Positions 1 to 8,983 of a stretch of 64,000 bases of DNA are shown piece after piece. Position numbers and translations under genes: made by a program. The notes under the pieces are model-generated. The model was not told the DNA's origin and searched no databases. It saw only the letters and a program-made list of their open reading frames with translations. The stretch spans positions 168,381 through 232,380 of the forward strand of contig NZ_KE383864.1 in the NCBI RefSeq assembly GCF_000422505.1, in the 5' to 3' direction. The stretch is from Paenibacillus pinihumi DSM 23905 = JCM 16419. Lineage in GTDB: Bacteria; Bacillota; Bacilli; Paenibacillales; Paenibacillaceae. Each line of letters starts with the position of its first letter. Within the stretch, counting starts at the first letter, position 1.

Positions 1-1
1 C

Positions 2-766
2 AAACCGGGACGCAAGGTCGACTACAAGCCCAAATGGTCGCATGACACCAAACTGGAAATTACCTGGTGGGCTATCCCGATCATTATTATTGCGGTCCTT
101 GCTACCGTAACCGTTCGTTATACTTACGCGCTGGAGCCTTCGCGCCCCATTGAATCCGCAGAGAAAGCCGTGACGATTCAGGTAGCCTCATTGGATTGGA
201 AATGGCTGTTCCTCTATCCGGAGGAAGGCATTGCAACTGTGAATTACATCAAGTTCCCTGACAATGTTCCGGTCCGCTTCGAGCTTACTTCCGATGCACC
301 GATGAACTCCTTCTGGATTCCGCAGCTTGGCGGACAGATTTATACGATGTCAGGTATGGCGATGACGCTTCATCTGCAAGCGGATCAGACCGGGAAATAT
401 TTCGGCAGCAGCGCCAACTTCAGCGGTAAAGATTTCGCCCAGATGAGATTTATTGCCGAGGCGTCTACAAAAGACGAGTTTGACGCTTGGGTGAAAGAAG
501 TGAAAGCAAACGGCAATGCGCTGACCATCGACGGATACGAACAGCTTCAAAAGCCGAGCGTCGAAGATCAGCAGCAGTTCTCTTCCTTCCCTGAAGGCCT
601 GTTCAACAAAATCGTAACCAAGTATGTGCCGGAAGGCAGTACAGGGCATCATCATGGAGGCGCGGTCTCCAGCAATGAGCCTAAGCAGGAGCCTGTCCAA
701 ACTGAAACGGATGAGCATGCTCATTCTTCGCATAATGCGGCAGAGTCAACACACGCTGGGCATTAG
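2..766 (+). CDS. qoxA: Quinol oxidase subunit II (QoxA), 5' end missing
   Basis: Subunit II of an aa3-type (mena)quinol oxidase, which supports docking of quinol and assembly of the membrane terminal oxidase. The frame is open from the window edge, so the signal peptide and first membrane helix are missing. One hydrophobic segment (WWAIPIIIIAVLATVTV) is visible, followed by the extracytoplasmic cupredoxin domain (DWKWLF, FWIPQLGGQIY). The cysteine pair that would bind CuA in cytochrome c oxidases is absent, which marks this as a quinol oxidase. The last 40 or so residues form a His-, Glu- and Ser-rich tail starting GHHHGG. It is the first gene of a qoxABCD operon and lies 32 bp before qoxB. 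Confidence 0.9.
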   Translation, partial: KPGRKVDYKPKWSHDTKLEITWWAIPIIIIAVLATVTVRYTYALEPSRPIESAEKAVTIQVASLDWKWLFLYPEEGIATVNYIKFPDNVPVRFELTSDAPMNSFWIPQLGGQIYTMSGMAMTLHLQADQTGKYFGSSANFSGKDFAQMRFIAEASTKDEFDAWVKEVKANGNALTIDGYEQLQKPSVEDQQQFSSFPEGLFNKIVTKYVPEGSTGHHHGGAVSSNEPKQEPVQTETDEHAHSSHNAAESTHAGH

Positions 767-798
767 AGCGTGATATTCGAACGGAGGAGAAGTCCATT

Positions 799-2778
799 AT
801 GTGGGAAAATATCAAGACATTCGCGTCTGAATTTTTCGTCACCGGCGATCCGCTGATTTACGGCGCCGATGTGTCGATTGCACTAACACTTGTGGCTATT
901 GTTTTCGCACTGACCTACTTCAAAAAATGGCAATGGCTGTGGAAAGAATGGATTACAACTGTAGACCATAAAAAAATCGGGATCATGTATATCCTGTGCT
1001 CGATTCTTATGCTGTTCCGCGGCGGCGTGGATGCGCTGCTGATGAGAACCCAACTGGCGATGCCAGACATGCAATTCCTTAATGCTGAGCACTATAATGC
1101 AATTTTCACCACGCACGGCGTCATTATGATTTTGTTTATGGCGATGCCATTCATGTTCGGTCTGTTCAACATCATGGTTCCGCTGCAAATCGGCGCCAGG
1201 GACGTTGCATTCCCGTTCCTGAACTCCCTGAGCTTCTGGCTGTTCTTCTGGGGAGCAATGCTGTTCAATATGTCCTTCGTCATCGGGGGTTCTCCTGACG
1301 CAGGATGGCTGGCTTATCCGCCGCTATCAGGGATCGATCACAGCCCTGGTGTCGGACAGAACTTCTATATTTGGGGCATTCAGATCTCCGGTATCGGAAG
1401 CTTGATGACAGGTATCAACTTCGTCGTCACGATTCTGAAGATGCGCACGCCGGGTATGAAGCTGATGAGAATGCCAATGTTCACCTGGTCCGCACTGTCC
1501 AGCTGTCTGACCATTATGCTGGCTTTCCCGATTTTGACTGTAACACTGGCCATGTTGTTCATCGACCGTTTCGCAGGCGGACACTTCTTCACACTTGACG
1601 GCGGCGGTAACCCGATGATGTACATTAACCTGATCTGGATGTGGGGTCACCCTGAGGTGTACATTGTAGTTCTGCCGGCATTCGGTGTATTCTCGGAGAT
1701 TTTCGCAACCTTCTCCAAGAAGAAGCTGTTCGGCTACACCTCCATGGTACTCGCAATGATGAGTATCGCAATCTTCTCGTTCTTTACCTGGGCTCACCAC
1801 TTCTTCACGATGGGTTCCGGCGCGAATGTCAATGCATTCTTCGCTGTTACAACGATGCTGATTGCAATCCCGACAGGGGTTAAAATATTCAACTGGCTGT
1901 TTACGATGTACAAAGGTAAAATTACATTTGAAACTCCAATGTTGTGGGCAATCTCCTTTATCCCGTGCTTTGTTATCGGGGGGATGACCGGAGTTATGCT
2001 GTCTGTAGCTCCTGCCGACTTCCAGTTCCACAACAGCTACTTCCTGATCGCGCATTTCCACCAGGTGCTGATTGGTGGTGTCGTATTCGGATTCTTCGCG
2101 GGACTGTACTACTGGTGGCCGAAAATGTTCGGTTTCCGTCTCAACGAGCGTATCGGTAAATGGGCCTTCTGGTTCTGGAATATCGGATTCTATGTATGCT
2201 TTATGCCGCAATACGGACTTGGTCTGATGGGTATGACACGCCGTGTCAACGAGTATGACTGGTCCCAAGGTTGGGATATGGGCTGGATGCCGCTCAATAT
2301 CGTATCCACTGTGGGTGCGTTCCTGATGGGTATCGGCTTTATCTTCCAGGTATGGCAAATTGCGTACAGCATTAAAAATCACAAGCGTGACGTCAACGGT
2401 GATCCATGGAACGGCCGTACACTGGAATGGTCTCTGCCTTCACCGGCACCGGTATACAACTTTGCCACGCTGCCAAAAATTCAGGAGGTTGACTCCTGGT
2501 GGGAAGAGAAAGAACGCATTAAAGCCGGCAAGCCAACACCGCAAGCACCGCTTGAACCGATCCATATGCCGGACAACTCTGCAATTCCATTTATTCAATC
2601 GCTATTCTGGTTTATCGCAGGCTTCGGGTTCGTATTTAACTGGATGTTCTTCGCAATTCCGGGTCTGATCGGGGTTGCCGTAACGATGATTGTACGTTCG
2701 TTCCAGAAGGACGAAGGCTACTATATCCCTGTAGATGAAATCAAGAAAACAGAGGCTTCGACAAGGGGGGCAGGCTGA
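799..2778 (+). CDS. qoxB: Quinol oxidase subunit I (QoxB)
   Basis: Catalytic heme-copper oxidase subunit, 659 aa, about 14-15 membrane helices. It reduces oxygen at the heme/CuB centre and pumps protons. Visible family motifs are THGVIMILFMAMPF (low-spin heme ligand region), WGHPEVYIVVLPAFG (CuB ligand His and the cross-linked Tyr), HHFFTMG (CuB histidines) and HFHQVLIGG (heme ligands). The length fits the QoxB/CyoB family. The start is an ATG preceded by GGAGGAGA. The stop overlaps the qoxC start (TGATG), so translation is probably coupled. Confidence 0.95.
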   Translation: MWENIKTFASEFFVTGDPLIYGADVSIALTLVAIVFALTYFKKWQWLWKEWITTVDHKKIGIMYILCSILMLFRGGVDALLMRTQLAMPDMQFLNAEHYNAIFTTHGVIMILFMAMPFMFGLFNIMVPLQIGARDVAFPFLNSLSFWLFFWGAMLFNMSFVIGGSPDAGWLAYPPLSGIDHSPGVGQNFYIWGIQISGIGSLMTGINFVVTILKMRTPGMKLMRMPMFTWSALSSCLTIMLAFPILTVTLAMLFIDRFAGGHFFTLDGGGNPMMYINLIWMWGHPEVYIVVLPAFGVFSEIFATFSKKKLFGYTSMVLAMMSIAIFSFFTWAHHFFTMGSGANVNAFFAVTTMLIAIPTGVKIFNWLFTMYKGKITFETPMLWAISFIPCFVIGGMTGVMLSVAPADFQFHNSYFLIAHFHQVLIGGVVFGFFAGLYYWWPKMFGFRLNERIGKWAFWFWNIGFYVCFMPQYGLGLMGMTRRVNEYDWSQGWDMGWMPLNIVSTVGAFLMGIGFIFQVWQIAYSIKNHKRDVNGDPWNGRTLEWSLPSPAPVYNFATLPKIQEVDSWWEEKERIKAGKPTPQAPLEPIHMPDNSAIPFIQSLFWFIAGFGFVFNWMFFAIPGLIGVAVTMIVRSFQKDEGYYIPVDEIKKTEASTRGAG

Positions 2779-3386
2779 TGGCACATCATACGGCTGCACA
2801 GACGGCTCACCATCATTCACATGAGGAAGAGCATGAATCATTAAAAACAATGGGTTTTTGGATGTTCCTGATTACAGACGTTATTCTGTTCTCAGTCTTG
2901 TTCGCAACATTTATCGTACTCCGGGGCAACTTTAACGGCGGCCCCGGGCCGCACGAGCTGTTCCAGATGCCTGGCGTCATTGCAGAGACATTTATCTTGC
3001 TGACGAGCAGCTTTACCTGTGGTCTGGCGCTGCTGTCCTTGAATGCCGGCAAAGTTAAAGGCGTTATCGGCTGGCTGGCCGTTACCGGCATTCTCGGTAT
3101 TGCGTTTCTCACGCTTGAAATTACCGAGTTCGTACACATGGTTCATGAGGGTGCTACAATCTCGACAAGCGCATTCCTCACCGCTTTCTACACGCTGGTA
3201 GGAACGCACGGACTTCACGTAACGATTGGTATCGTCTGGATGACAGGACTGCTGATTCAGCTCAAGCGCAATGGCTTGAACGCGAAGACAAAACGCAAAG
3301 TCAACAATCTCAGCTTGTACTGGCACTTCCTTGATATTATCTGGATTTTCGTCTTCTCGTTTGTATATTTGATGGGGGTGATGTAG
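2778..3386 (+). CDS. qoxC: Quinol oxidase subunit III (QoxC)
   Basis: Five-helix subunit III of the aa3 quinol oxidase, 202 aa, which stabilises the catalytic subunit. Family motifs are the segment around FWMFLITDVILFS near residue 25 and the C-terminal FYTLVGTHGLHVTIG and SLYWHFLDIIWIFVF. The N-terminus is His-rich (several His in the first 20 residues), as are the QoxA C-terminus and the QoxD N-terminus. Its start overlaps the qoxB stop by one base, and qoxD begins directly after its TAG. Confidence 0.95.
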   Translation: MAHHTAAQTAHHHSHEEEHESLKTMGFWMFLITDVILFSVLFATFIVLRGNFNGGPGPHELFQMPGVIAETFILLTSSFTCGLALLSLNAGKVKGVIGWLAVTGILGIAFLTLEITEFVHMVHEGATISTSAFLTAFYTLVGTHGLHVTIGIVWMTGLLIQLKRNGLNAKTKRKVNNLSLYWHFLDIIWIFVFSFVYLMGVM

Positions 3387-3728
3387 GTGGCAAACGTCAA
3401 TGCAAATCACCATGATTCCCATGATCATCACGGCGAATCTCACGGCTCAGTCAAGTCCTATGTAATCGGCTTTATCCTGTCCATTGTACTGACGATCATT
3501 CCTCTGGTTGTCGTGCTGCAAGGCTGGATGACCGGCAACGCGGCAATCGCGGTTATTATGATTACAGCGGTTCTGCAATTTCTGATTCAGATGCTGTTCT
3601 TCATGCATTTGAAGGAAGAAAAGAAACCACGCTACAATCTGTTGGCACTCCTGCTCGCTCTGGTCATTGTCGTTACCGTAGTTGCCGGATCGATCTGGAT
3701 TATGATGTACAATACTGTAGCTCATTGA
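3387..3728 (+). CDS. qoxD: Quinol oxidase subunit IV (QoxD)
   Basis: Small subunit IV of the quinol oxidase, 113 aa with three predicted membrane helices. It is thought to help assemble the CuB site. It starts with GTG immediately after the qoxC stop. The Shine-Dalgarno-like GGGGGTGATGTAG lies inside the end of qoxC. The first 25 residues are rich in His and Asp (HHDSHDHH), followed by a helix and the family-like QFLIQMLFFMHLKEE motif. The gene ends the operon and a strong terminator follows 20 bp later. Confidence 0.92.
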   Translation: MANVNANHHDSHDHHGESHGSVKSYVIGFILSIVLTIIPLVVVLQGWMTGNAAIAVIMITAVLQFLIQMLFFMHLKEEKKPRYNLLALLLALVIVVTVVAGSIWIMMYNTVAH

Positions 3729-3749
3729 TCAATCATGCAATGCTTTAAG

Positions 3750-3785
3750 CAAGGCGCCGTTCAATTGGACGGCGCCTTGTTTTTT
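3750..3785 (+). terminator. Rho-independent terminator of qoxABCD
   Basis: An 11-bp GC-rich stem (CAAGGCGCCGT pairing with ACGGCGCCTTG) with an 8-nt loop is followed by six T. It lies 21 bp after the qoxD stop. Confidence 0.95.
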
Positions 3786-3820
3786 ACAGTCATCTTCTTA
3801 TTTCTTTTTATACATATTAA

Positions 3821-3870
3821 AAAACAGGGCTGATCTCATACTCTATGCAGAGTACAGATTAGCCCTGTTC
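3821..3870 (-). terminator. Terminator for the small membrane protein gene
   Basis: Read on the minus strand, AACAGGGCT pairs with AGCCCTGTT across an interrupted stem and is followed by TTTTTTAAT. It sits 23 bp after the stop of the gene at 3894-4163 and faces the qox terminator. Confidence 0.85.
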
Positions 3871-3893
3871 ATTCCGTCCGTTGTAATGAATCA

Positions 3894-4163
3894 TCAGCCG
3901 CGCTTCTTCATACTGGATGAACGATTGTTAACCAGATGAATAGCCGTACGTATGACATAAATTTGAACACTTCCCACCAGACAGCCGATGCCGATCATAA
4001 GGTGCAGGTTCTTATCGCTGAAGTGATGGAGATTAAGCAGACATAAAATAACACCGATACCCAGCGTCAGCCAGGCCATGACAGTCATTAAATATACCAA
4101 TGGCTTTACATTGCGTTCTTCTGTCGCGTTATCGCGGTTCGAATGTGTCATATTGTTGATCAT
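3894..4163 (-). CDS. Small two-helix membrane protein, unknown function
   Basis: An 89-aa protein with a polar N-terminus and two hydrophobic stretches (about residues 22-44 and 54-72), ending in a basic Ser/Arg/Lys tail. I do not recognise the family. GGGAGTGA lies 7 nt before the ATG and a terminator follows, so it looks like a monocistronic gene. It lies between the convergent qox operon and the sigma-factor gene. Small helix-hairpin proteins are sometimes respiratory accessory factors, but nothing in the sequence shows that here. Confidence 0.7.
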   Translation of the reverse strand: MINNMTHSNRDNATEERNVKPLVYLMTVMAWLTLGIGVILCLLNLHHFSDKNLHLMIGIGCLVGSVQIYVIRTAIHLVNNRSSSMKKRG

Positions 4164-4272
4164 AATTATTCACTCCCAATGAAAGCGATTCATTTATAGT
4201 CACAATTATGACACAATACCGAACTTTTTTCAACAATTCTGCGAAAAATGTGTTCACATTTTGTACATTTTT

Positions 4273-5220
4273 TTATTCAAGGAAGTCTTTCAGCTGCTTG
4301 CTCCGGCTTGGATGTCTCAGTTTACGCAGTGCTTTGGCCTCAATTTGCCGAATCCGCTCGCGCGTTACACCAAAGAATTTGCCGACTTCTTCAAGGGTAC
4401 GCGGCTGTCCATCATCCAGTCCGAACCGCAGCCGCAGTACATTTTCCTCCCGCTCGGTCAGCGTGTCGAGCACATTCTCCAGCTGCTCCTTCAGCAGTTC
4501 ATAAGCTGCAGAATCCGCAGGCGCCATCGCTTCCTGGTCTTCTATAAAATCACCCAGCTTGGAGTCGTTCTCTTCCCCGACAGGGGACTCCAGTGATACA
4601 GGCTCCTGGGCAATCTTCATAATCTCTCTGACCTTGTCCGGCGAGAGCTCCATTTCCTTGGCGATTTCCTCCGGGGACGGGTCGCGTCCAAGCTCCTGAA
4701 GCAATTGTCTGGATACCCGGATAAACTTGTTGATGGTCTCTACCATGTGTACCGGTATACGAATCGTCCGGGCTTGGTCAGCAATTGCCCGCGTAATCGC
4801 CTGACGAATCCACCAGGTTGCATAGGTACTGAACTTAAAGCCTTTTGTATAGTCGAATTTCTCAACGGCTTTAATCAGACCCATGTTGCCCTCCTGGATC
4901 AGATCCAGGAACAGCATTCCCCTTCCTGCGTAACGCCTTGCAATGCTGACAACCAGACGCAGGTTGGCCTCTGCGAGTCTCCGCTTTGCAAATTCGTCCC
5001 CTTGCTCCGCACGCTTGGCAAGCTCAATCTCCTCATCCGCCGACAGCAATCCTACTCTGCCGATTTCTTTCAAATACATACGTACTGGATCATTGATATT
5101 CATGCCGGGCGGCAGTGACAGATCATCCGCGTACCCTTCGTCATTTTCCTGGTTCGTATTCGTCATTAAAGAAATCTTCTCGTCCATCTCATCATCCACC
5201 TTAATACCAAGATCCGCCAA
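4273..5220 (-). CDS. Primary-type sigma-70 factor lacking region 1.1
   Basis: RpoD/SigA-like factor of 315 aa, which directs RNA polymerase to promoters. Region 1.2 ([12 protein letters not shown]), region 2 ([35 protein letters not shown]), region 3 and region 4 ([13 protein letters not shown] as [14 protein letters not shown], then [20 protein letters not shown]) are complete. Region 1.1 is missing: the frame opens only at the end of it (ADLGIKV) and a TAA lies just upstream. I chose the TTG at 5220 because AGAGGGG lies 5 nt before it. A GTG at 5241 without a good ribosome site would add 7 residues. The usual dnaG neighbour is absent, which suggests a second copy (group 2) rather than the housekeeping gene. 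That remains an inference. Confidence 0.85.
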   Translation of the reverse strand: MADLGIKVDDEMDEKISLMTNTNQENDEGYADDLSLPPGMNINDPVRMYLKEIGRVGLLSADEEIELAKRAEQGDEFAKRRLAEANLRLVVSIARRYAGRGMLFLDLIQEGNMGLIKAVEKFDYTKGFKFSTYATWWIRQAITRAIADQARTIRIPVHMVETINKFIRVSRQLLQELGRDPSPEEIAKEMELSPDKVREIMKIAQEPVSLESPVGEENDSKLGDFIEDQEAMAPADSAAYELLKEQLENVLDTLTEREENVLRLRFGLDDGQPRTLEEVGKFFGVTRERIRQIEAKALRKLRHPSRSKQLKDFLE

Positions 5221-5364
5221 CCATACCCCTCTTTGTGCCACAACTTAGTGCCAAAACTTTTCCCATAAAAAGTAACAAAAGACGTTCCATACCAGATGTC
5301 ACTGCGTTGACAAAACTTTTCTTTTGTGTTAATATTGGAATGTAATGTTTTGGTCATTCGTGTC

Positions 5365-5393
5365 ATTATATCATATTATATTTATTTTTTCAA
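5365..5393 (-). promoter_or_regulatory. Sigma-A promoter of the sigma-factor gene
   Basis: On the minus strand TTGAAA and TATAAT are separated by 17 bp, a near-perfect vegetative promoter. It would give an untranslated leader of roughly 120-140 nt before the sigma gene. Confidence 0.75.
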
Positions 5394-5556
5394 GATCATA
5401 TGTATACTCCGCCTTCTTATCAGAAGGTTTTTTCGTATCTACAGTTATTTTTAATGTTATTTAGTATTGATACAGTTACTGTTGTATTCAGCCAGGCAGC
5501 GCTGATTCGCTCAGTACTTCCCTGGCTGTTACCCTGTCTGCCCGCTTCTGTAATTC

Positions 5557-5597
5557 AAAAAGACGACTCCACGCTTACGGACCTGGAATCGTCTTTT
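5557..5597 (-). terminator. Terminator of the ABC export operon
   Basis: On the minus strand AAAAGACGATTCCA pairs (one mismatch) with TGGAGTCGTCTTTTT around a 12-nt loop. It ends in a T run and lies about 75 bp after the permease stop. The rest of the gap between 5394 and 5671 shows no convincing gene. Confidence 0.8.
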
Positions 5598-5671
5598 ATC
5601 TTTATTGCTGCTGTGCCTCCTCCGGCCCGTCTCCCCCTTGGGGAATCATCTGGACCGACGCAAGCGCAACA

Positions 5672-6841
5672 TTAGTCGTATCTCAATGCGTCCACAGGTC
5701 TGAGCCGCGATGCCTTGTTCGCAGGAAAAATGCCGAATGTAATGCCGATTGCAAATGAGAAAATAAAAGACAGCGCAATTGTATCCCACGTCATTACCGC
5801 AAGCGTTCCCGACCGGGTCAGGAAATAGGCCGCCCCGTAGCTCACAAGCACCCCAACGATACCGCTCAAGCCGCTGATGACCAGTGCTTCCAGCAAAAAT
5901 TGAAGCAGAATGTCTCTGCGTCTTGCCCCGATTGATTTGCGAATGCCGATTTCCCTTGTCCGCTCTGTTACCGAGACCAGCATAATATTCATGATACCGA
6001 TCCCCCCTACCAGCAAGGAAATACTCGCGATGCCTGCCAGCGTGTTGGAGAGTGTAGCGGATACCGAAGAGATGGTCTCCACCAGATCCGCCTGGTTAAA
6101 TATATTGTAGCCGCTTGTATTGCCCCGGAATTTCCGGGTAAGTTCCCCCTCCAGCGCCAGCTCAATACTGTCCATATTCGCGTCATCCTCCGCCTGCAGA
6201 TATACGGAGCGGACGCCTTTGGTCTGAAGCAGGCGTGATCCCGCAGAAATCGGAACCATGATCTTGTCATCATTGGAACCGCCCAGAGAGGTTCCTTGCT
6301 GTTCCAGCAAACCGACTATCTTGTAGTGATTGCCGTTCAGTGAAATGGCTGCTCCAACCGGATCTGCGGTACCGAATAATTCCCCGGCAGTTCCGGTCCC
6401 GATAAGCGCCACCTTCTGCCTGTACGCCACGTCAATGCCGGTGATATACCTCCCCCTCTGGATATGAACGTTCCGAACACCTTCATAAGAGGGTGTAATT
6501 CCTTCCACAGTTACATTCACATTTTTAGTCTTGTATTTGGCCTGTACATTGCCGCTGATGACCGGGGAGACGTCCTTTACTCCATCCAGCTTGCCAAGCT
6601 GCTCCGCCTCCTCTACGGTGAGAGAGCTGACCGCCCCGCGGCCGCTAATATTGACGGACAGAAGATTGGTTCCCAGACCCGCCATCTGCTCCTTCACCTG
6701 CTGCCTGGTTCCATTGCCCATTGCAACCAGCGTAATAACAGAGGCTACGCCAATGACAATGCCGAGCATTGTCAGCAAGGTTCGCAGCTTATTGGCGATA
6801 ATGCTCTTCCAGGCCATCCGGACTCCCTGGCTGAATTGCAT
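5672..6841 (-). CDS. MacB/FtsX-type ABC transporter permease
   Basis: Membrane component of an ABC export or mechanotransmission system, 389 aa. The N-terminal [23 protein letters not shown] segment carries the first helix. A large extracytoplasmic MacB_PCD-type domain follows (about residues 45-260). The C-terminal FtsX domain has three helices and the typical SVTERTREIGIRKSIGARR and FPANKASRLRPVDALRYD motifs. AAAGGAGGGGG precedes the ATG. Its 5' end overlaps the ATPase gene by 53 bp. The order adaptor-ATPase-permease matches macAB-like peptide or antibiotic efflux systems, but the substrate cannot be read from the sequence. Confidence 0.92.
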   Translation of the reverse strand: MQFSQGVRMAWKSIIANKLRTLLTMLGIVIGVASVITLVAMGNGTRQQVKEQMAGLGTNLLSVNISGRGAVSSLTVEEAEQLGKLDGVKDVSPVISGNVQAKYKTKNVNVTVEGITPSYEGVRNVHIQRGRYITGIDVAYRQKVALIGTGTAGELFGTADPVGAAISLNGNHYKIVGLLEQQGTSLGGSNDDKIMVPISAGSRLLQTKGVRSVYLQAEDDANMDSIELALEGELTRKFRGNTSGYNIFNQADLVETISSVSATLSNTLAGIASISLLVGGIGIMNIMLVSVTERTREIGIRKSIGARRRDILLQFLLEALVISGLSGIVGVLVSYGAAYFLTRSGTLAVMTWDTIALSFIFSFAIGITFGIFPANKASRLRPVDALRYD

Positions 6842-7532
6842 GGTTCCCCCTCCTTTCCTCGGTAATGATGCCGTCTGTAATCCGAATGACAGATTCTGCT
6901 GCCTCTGCTACACCGGGATCATGGGTAATCAGGATAATCGTATGACCCTGACGGTGAAGCTGTTGAAAGATTCCCATCACTTCCTTCCCTGTCTTGGTAT
7001 CCAGCGCCCCGGTAGGCTCATCAGCGAGTAAAATGGAAGGCTGGCTAGCCAGTGCTCGGGCTATGGCTACCCGTTGCTGCTGCCCCCCTGACAGCTGCCT
7101 GGGCTTGTGGTTCTGCTTATCAGCCAACCCCATTTGAGCGAGCATGCCAGAGGCGATCTCCCGGCGCTGCTTGGCTGGCATACCGCGATATACTAGCGGA
7201 AGCTCAACATTCTCAAAAGCGGACAGCTGCGAGAGCAAGTGAAAGCTTTGAAAAATAAATCCGATTTTCTCGTTCCTGACCCGCGCAAGCTGGTTGTCGC
7301 TCATCCGGCTTGCATCCTGTCCGTCAATAATATATTGGCCTTCGGAAGGGGTATCGAGGCAGCCGATGATATTCATCAAAGTCGATTTGCCGGAGCCTGA
7401 GGGTCCGACAATTGCCATAAATTCGCCCCGGTATACGCGCAGAGAAACTTTCTTGAGCGTTGTTAACGTCTCTGCGCCCATATGGTAGGTTTTAACAATA
7501 TCCTTCAATTCAATTTCCGCATGTCTGCTCAT
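6789..7532 (-). CDS. MacB/LolD-type ABC ATPase
   Basis: Cytoplasmic ATP-binding subunit of 247 aa that powers the adjacent permease. Motifs in order: Walker [10 protein letters not shown] (about residue 44), Q-loop FIFQSFHLL, signature [15 protein letters not shown], Walker [13 protein letters not shown] and the H-loop ITHDP. The best family fit is the LolD/MacB subgroup. The gene starts 8 bp after the adaptor stop and overlaps the permease start, so the three genes form one transcript. Confidence 0.94.
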   Translation of the reverse strand: MSRHAEIELKDIVKTYHMGAETLTTLKKVSLRVYRGEFMAIVGPSGSGKSTLMNIIGCLDTPSEGQYIIDGQDASRMSDNQLARVRNEKIGFIFQSFHLLSQLSAFENVELPLVYRGMPAKQRREIASGMLAQMGLADKQNHKPRQLSGGQQQRVAIARALASQPSILLADEPTGALDTKTGKEVMGIFQQLHRQGHTIILITHDPGVAEAAESVIRITDGIITEERRGNHAIQPGSPDGLEEHYRQ

Positions 7533-7540
7533 ATTAGAAC

Positions 7541-8983
7541 TCAGCCTCCCCGCTGCATGCCACCGCCTCCGGCTCCGCCGCCGAAACGGACAGCACCTCC
7601 GCCGCCACCAGTGAAGCCGCCCGGGAAGCCGCCTCCCGCTCCCGGGGAGCCTGCGCGCGAATTCGTATTGGCAGAGGGAACGACCGAAGGCAATACAATT
7701 TCCTCGCCTTCACTAAGCCCGCTGACAATTTCTATATAGGTATCATTGCTGATACCTACAGTTACGGCTTTCATGGCACCTGGAACAGCACCAGCAGCAG
7801 CCGGGCCGCCAAAACGGCCGATACTTTGCCGTCCCGCCTCTCCTTGAGGGAGCGCTCTGCTTCCGGCACCGCCAGTTGTACCTGCCTGCGTATCGGCAGA
7901 ACGGGTATCGCTGTCTCCTGCTTGCTCCCTCCGGCTTTGGCGGCCTTGACCGGCAATGCCTTGTCCCGGATTTGCAGGGGCATCCGCATCTCCTTCTGCT
8001 TGATGCTGTGCTCTCCAACTGTCTCCGGCACCTGCTTTTGCCGGGTTTTGTGATGTTCCTGGCGCCCCTGACGGAGCAATTGCAAGCTGCACCATTTTTT
8101 GCTGTCCCGCTTCATGGATCGCCTCGATTGGAACCATCAGCACATTATCCTTGCTTTCCACTGTTATTTCAGCGGAAGCGGACATTCCAGTACGAATTCC
8201 TTCCTGGGCCGGGAATTGGATCGTAACATCAAACAGCGCTACCCCATTGGTCGAGGTGCCTTCGTCAGCGATTTTAGATACCGTTCCCTCGATCTTCATA
8301 TCTTCCAGGGCATCGAGTGTCACAGCCGCCTTTTGTCCAGGCTTCACTTTGGCAATATCCAACTCATCCACCTGAATGACGGATTGCAGCAGGCTATAGT
8401 CAGTAATGGTTAACACTGCTGCTCCTGACTGCACCTTCTGGCCTCCTTCGGCAACCTTCAGCGCAGTAACTTTGCCGGACATTGGCGCTGTCACATTCAC
8501 TACTTTGTTTTGCTCCTCTTTAAGCTCCGCAAGCGACTTATTATTCGAAGCCATATCCAGCTTGAGCGATTCAATATCATAGCCGACATTCTCGCGTTCC
8601 GTTTCATTTGCTTCTACATATTTTTTCTTGAGCTTGTCATAATCCATTTGCTGCTTGGCAATCGAGGTCTGAAGTTTATCAATGTCCTTCCCTACATCAG
8701 GCTGCGTATAGGAAGCAATAATCTGGCCCTCTTTGACTACATCCCCTTCCTTGACAAGCAGTGCCCCGAGCTGACCTTCCTCAGGAGCTGCGGCATCTTT
8801 CGTATGGACGGCCGTAACCGTCCCCGAGCCTGACACGGCTACAGTCAGATTTCCTTTGACGACTCTGGCGGTACGCACCGGCGCACTTTGGACGGGCTCC
8901 TTTTTAAAGAAATAAGTGTAACCCAAGTAGCCGGCTGCAGCGACAAGCAGTACCCCAGTGACTGCAAAAAACCATTTTTTCAT
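7541..8983 (-). CDS. HlyD/MacA-type membrane-fusion (adaptor) protein
   Basis: Membrane-anchored adaptor of the ABC system, 480 aa. A single N-terminal helix (KKWFFAVTGVLLVAAAGYLGYTYFF) is followed by a barrel-sandwich/lipoyl half (SGSGTVTAV, EEGQLGALLVKEGDVV). Then come a coiled-coil hairpin (about residues 110-160), the second half-motif (VTAPMSGKVTALKVAEGG) and a beta-barrel. An unusual Gly/Ala/Gln/Arg-rich stretch of about 90 residues interrupts the C-terminal part, and the protein ends in a Gly-rich tail. I chose the ATG at 8983 because AAGGGGAAG lies 8 nt before it. An upstream TTG at 9007 has no proper spacing. Confidence 0.88.
   Translation of the reverse strand: MKKWFFAVTGVLLVAAAGYLGYTYFFKKEPVQSAPVRTARVVKGNLTVAVSGSGTVTAVHTKDAAAPEEGQLGALLVKEGDVVKEGQIIASYTQPDVGKDIDKLQTSIAKQQMDYDKLKKKYVEANETERENVGYDIESLKLDMASNNKSLAELKEEQNKVVNVTAPMSGKVTALKVAEGGQKVQSGAAVLTITDYSLLQSVIQVDELDIAKVKPGQKAAVTLDALEDMKIEGTVSKIADEGTSTNGVALFDVTIQFPAQEGIRTGMSASAEITVESKDNVLMVPIEAIHEAGQQKMVQLAIAPSGAPGTSQNPAKAGAGDSWRAQHQAEGDADAPANPGQGIAGQGRQSRREQAGDSDTRSADTQAGTTGGAGSRALPQGEAGRQSIGRFGGPAAAGAVPGAMKAVTVGISNDTYIEIVSGLSEGEEIVLPSVVPSANTNSRAGSPGAGGGFPGGFTGGGGGAVRFGGGAGGGGMQRGG

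Noticed and set aside
4178-4196. Possible catabolite-response element near TGAAAGCGATTCAT
   Set aside because: On inspection both orientations miss several fixed positions of the cre consensus, including the spacing to CG.
5400-5675. 91-codon frame between the sigma and exporter genes
   Set aside because: It overlaps a clear terminator and has no ribosome site.
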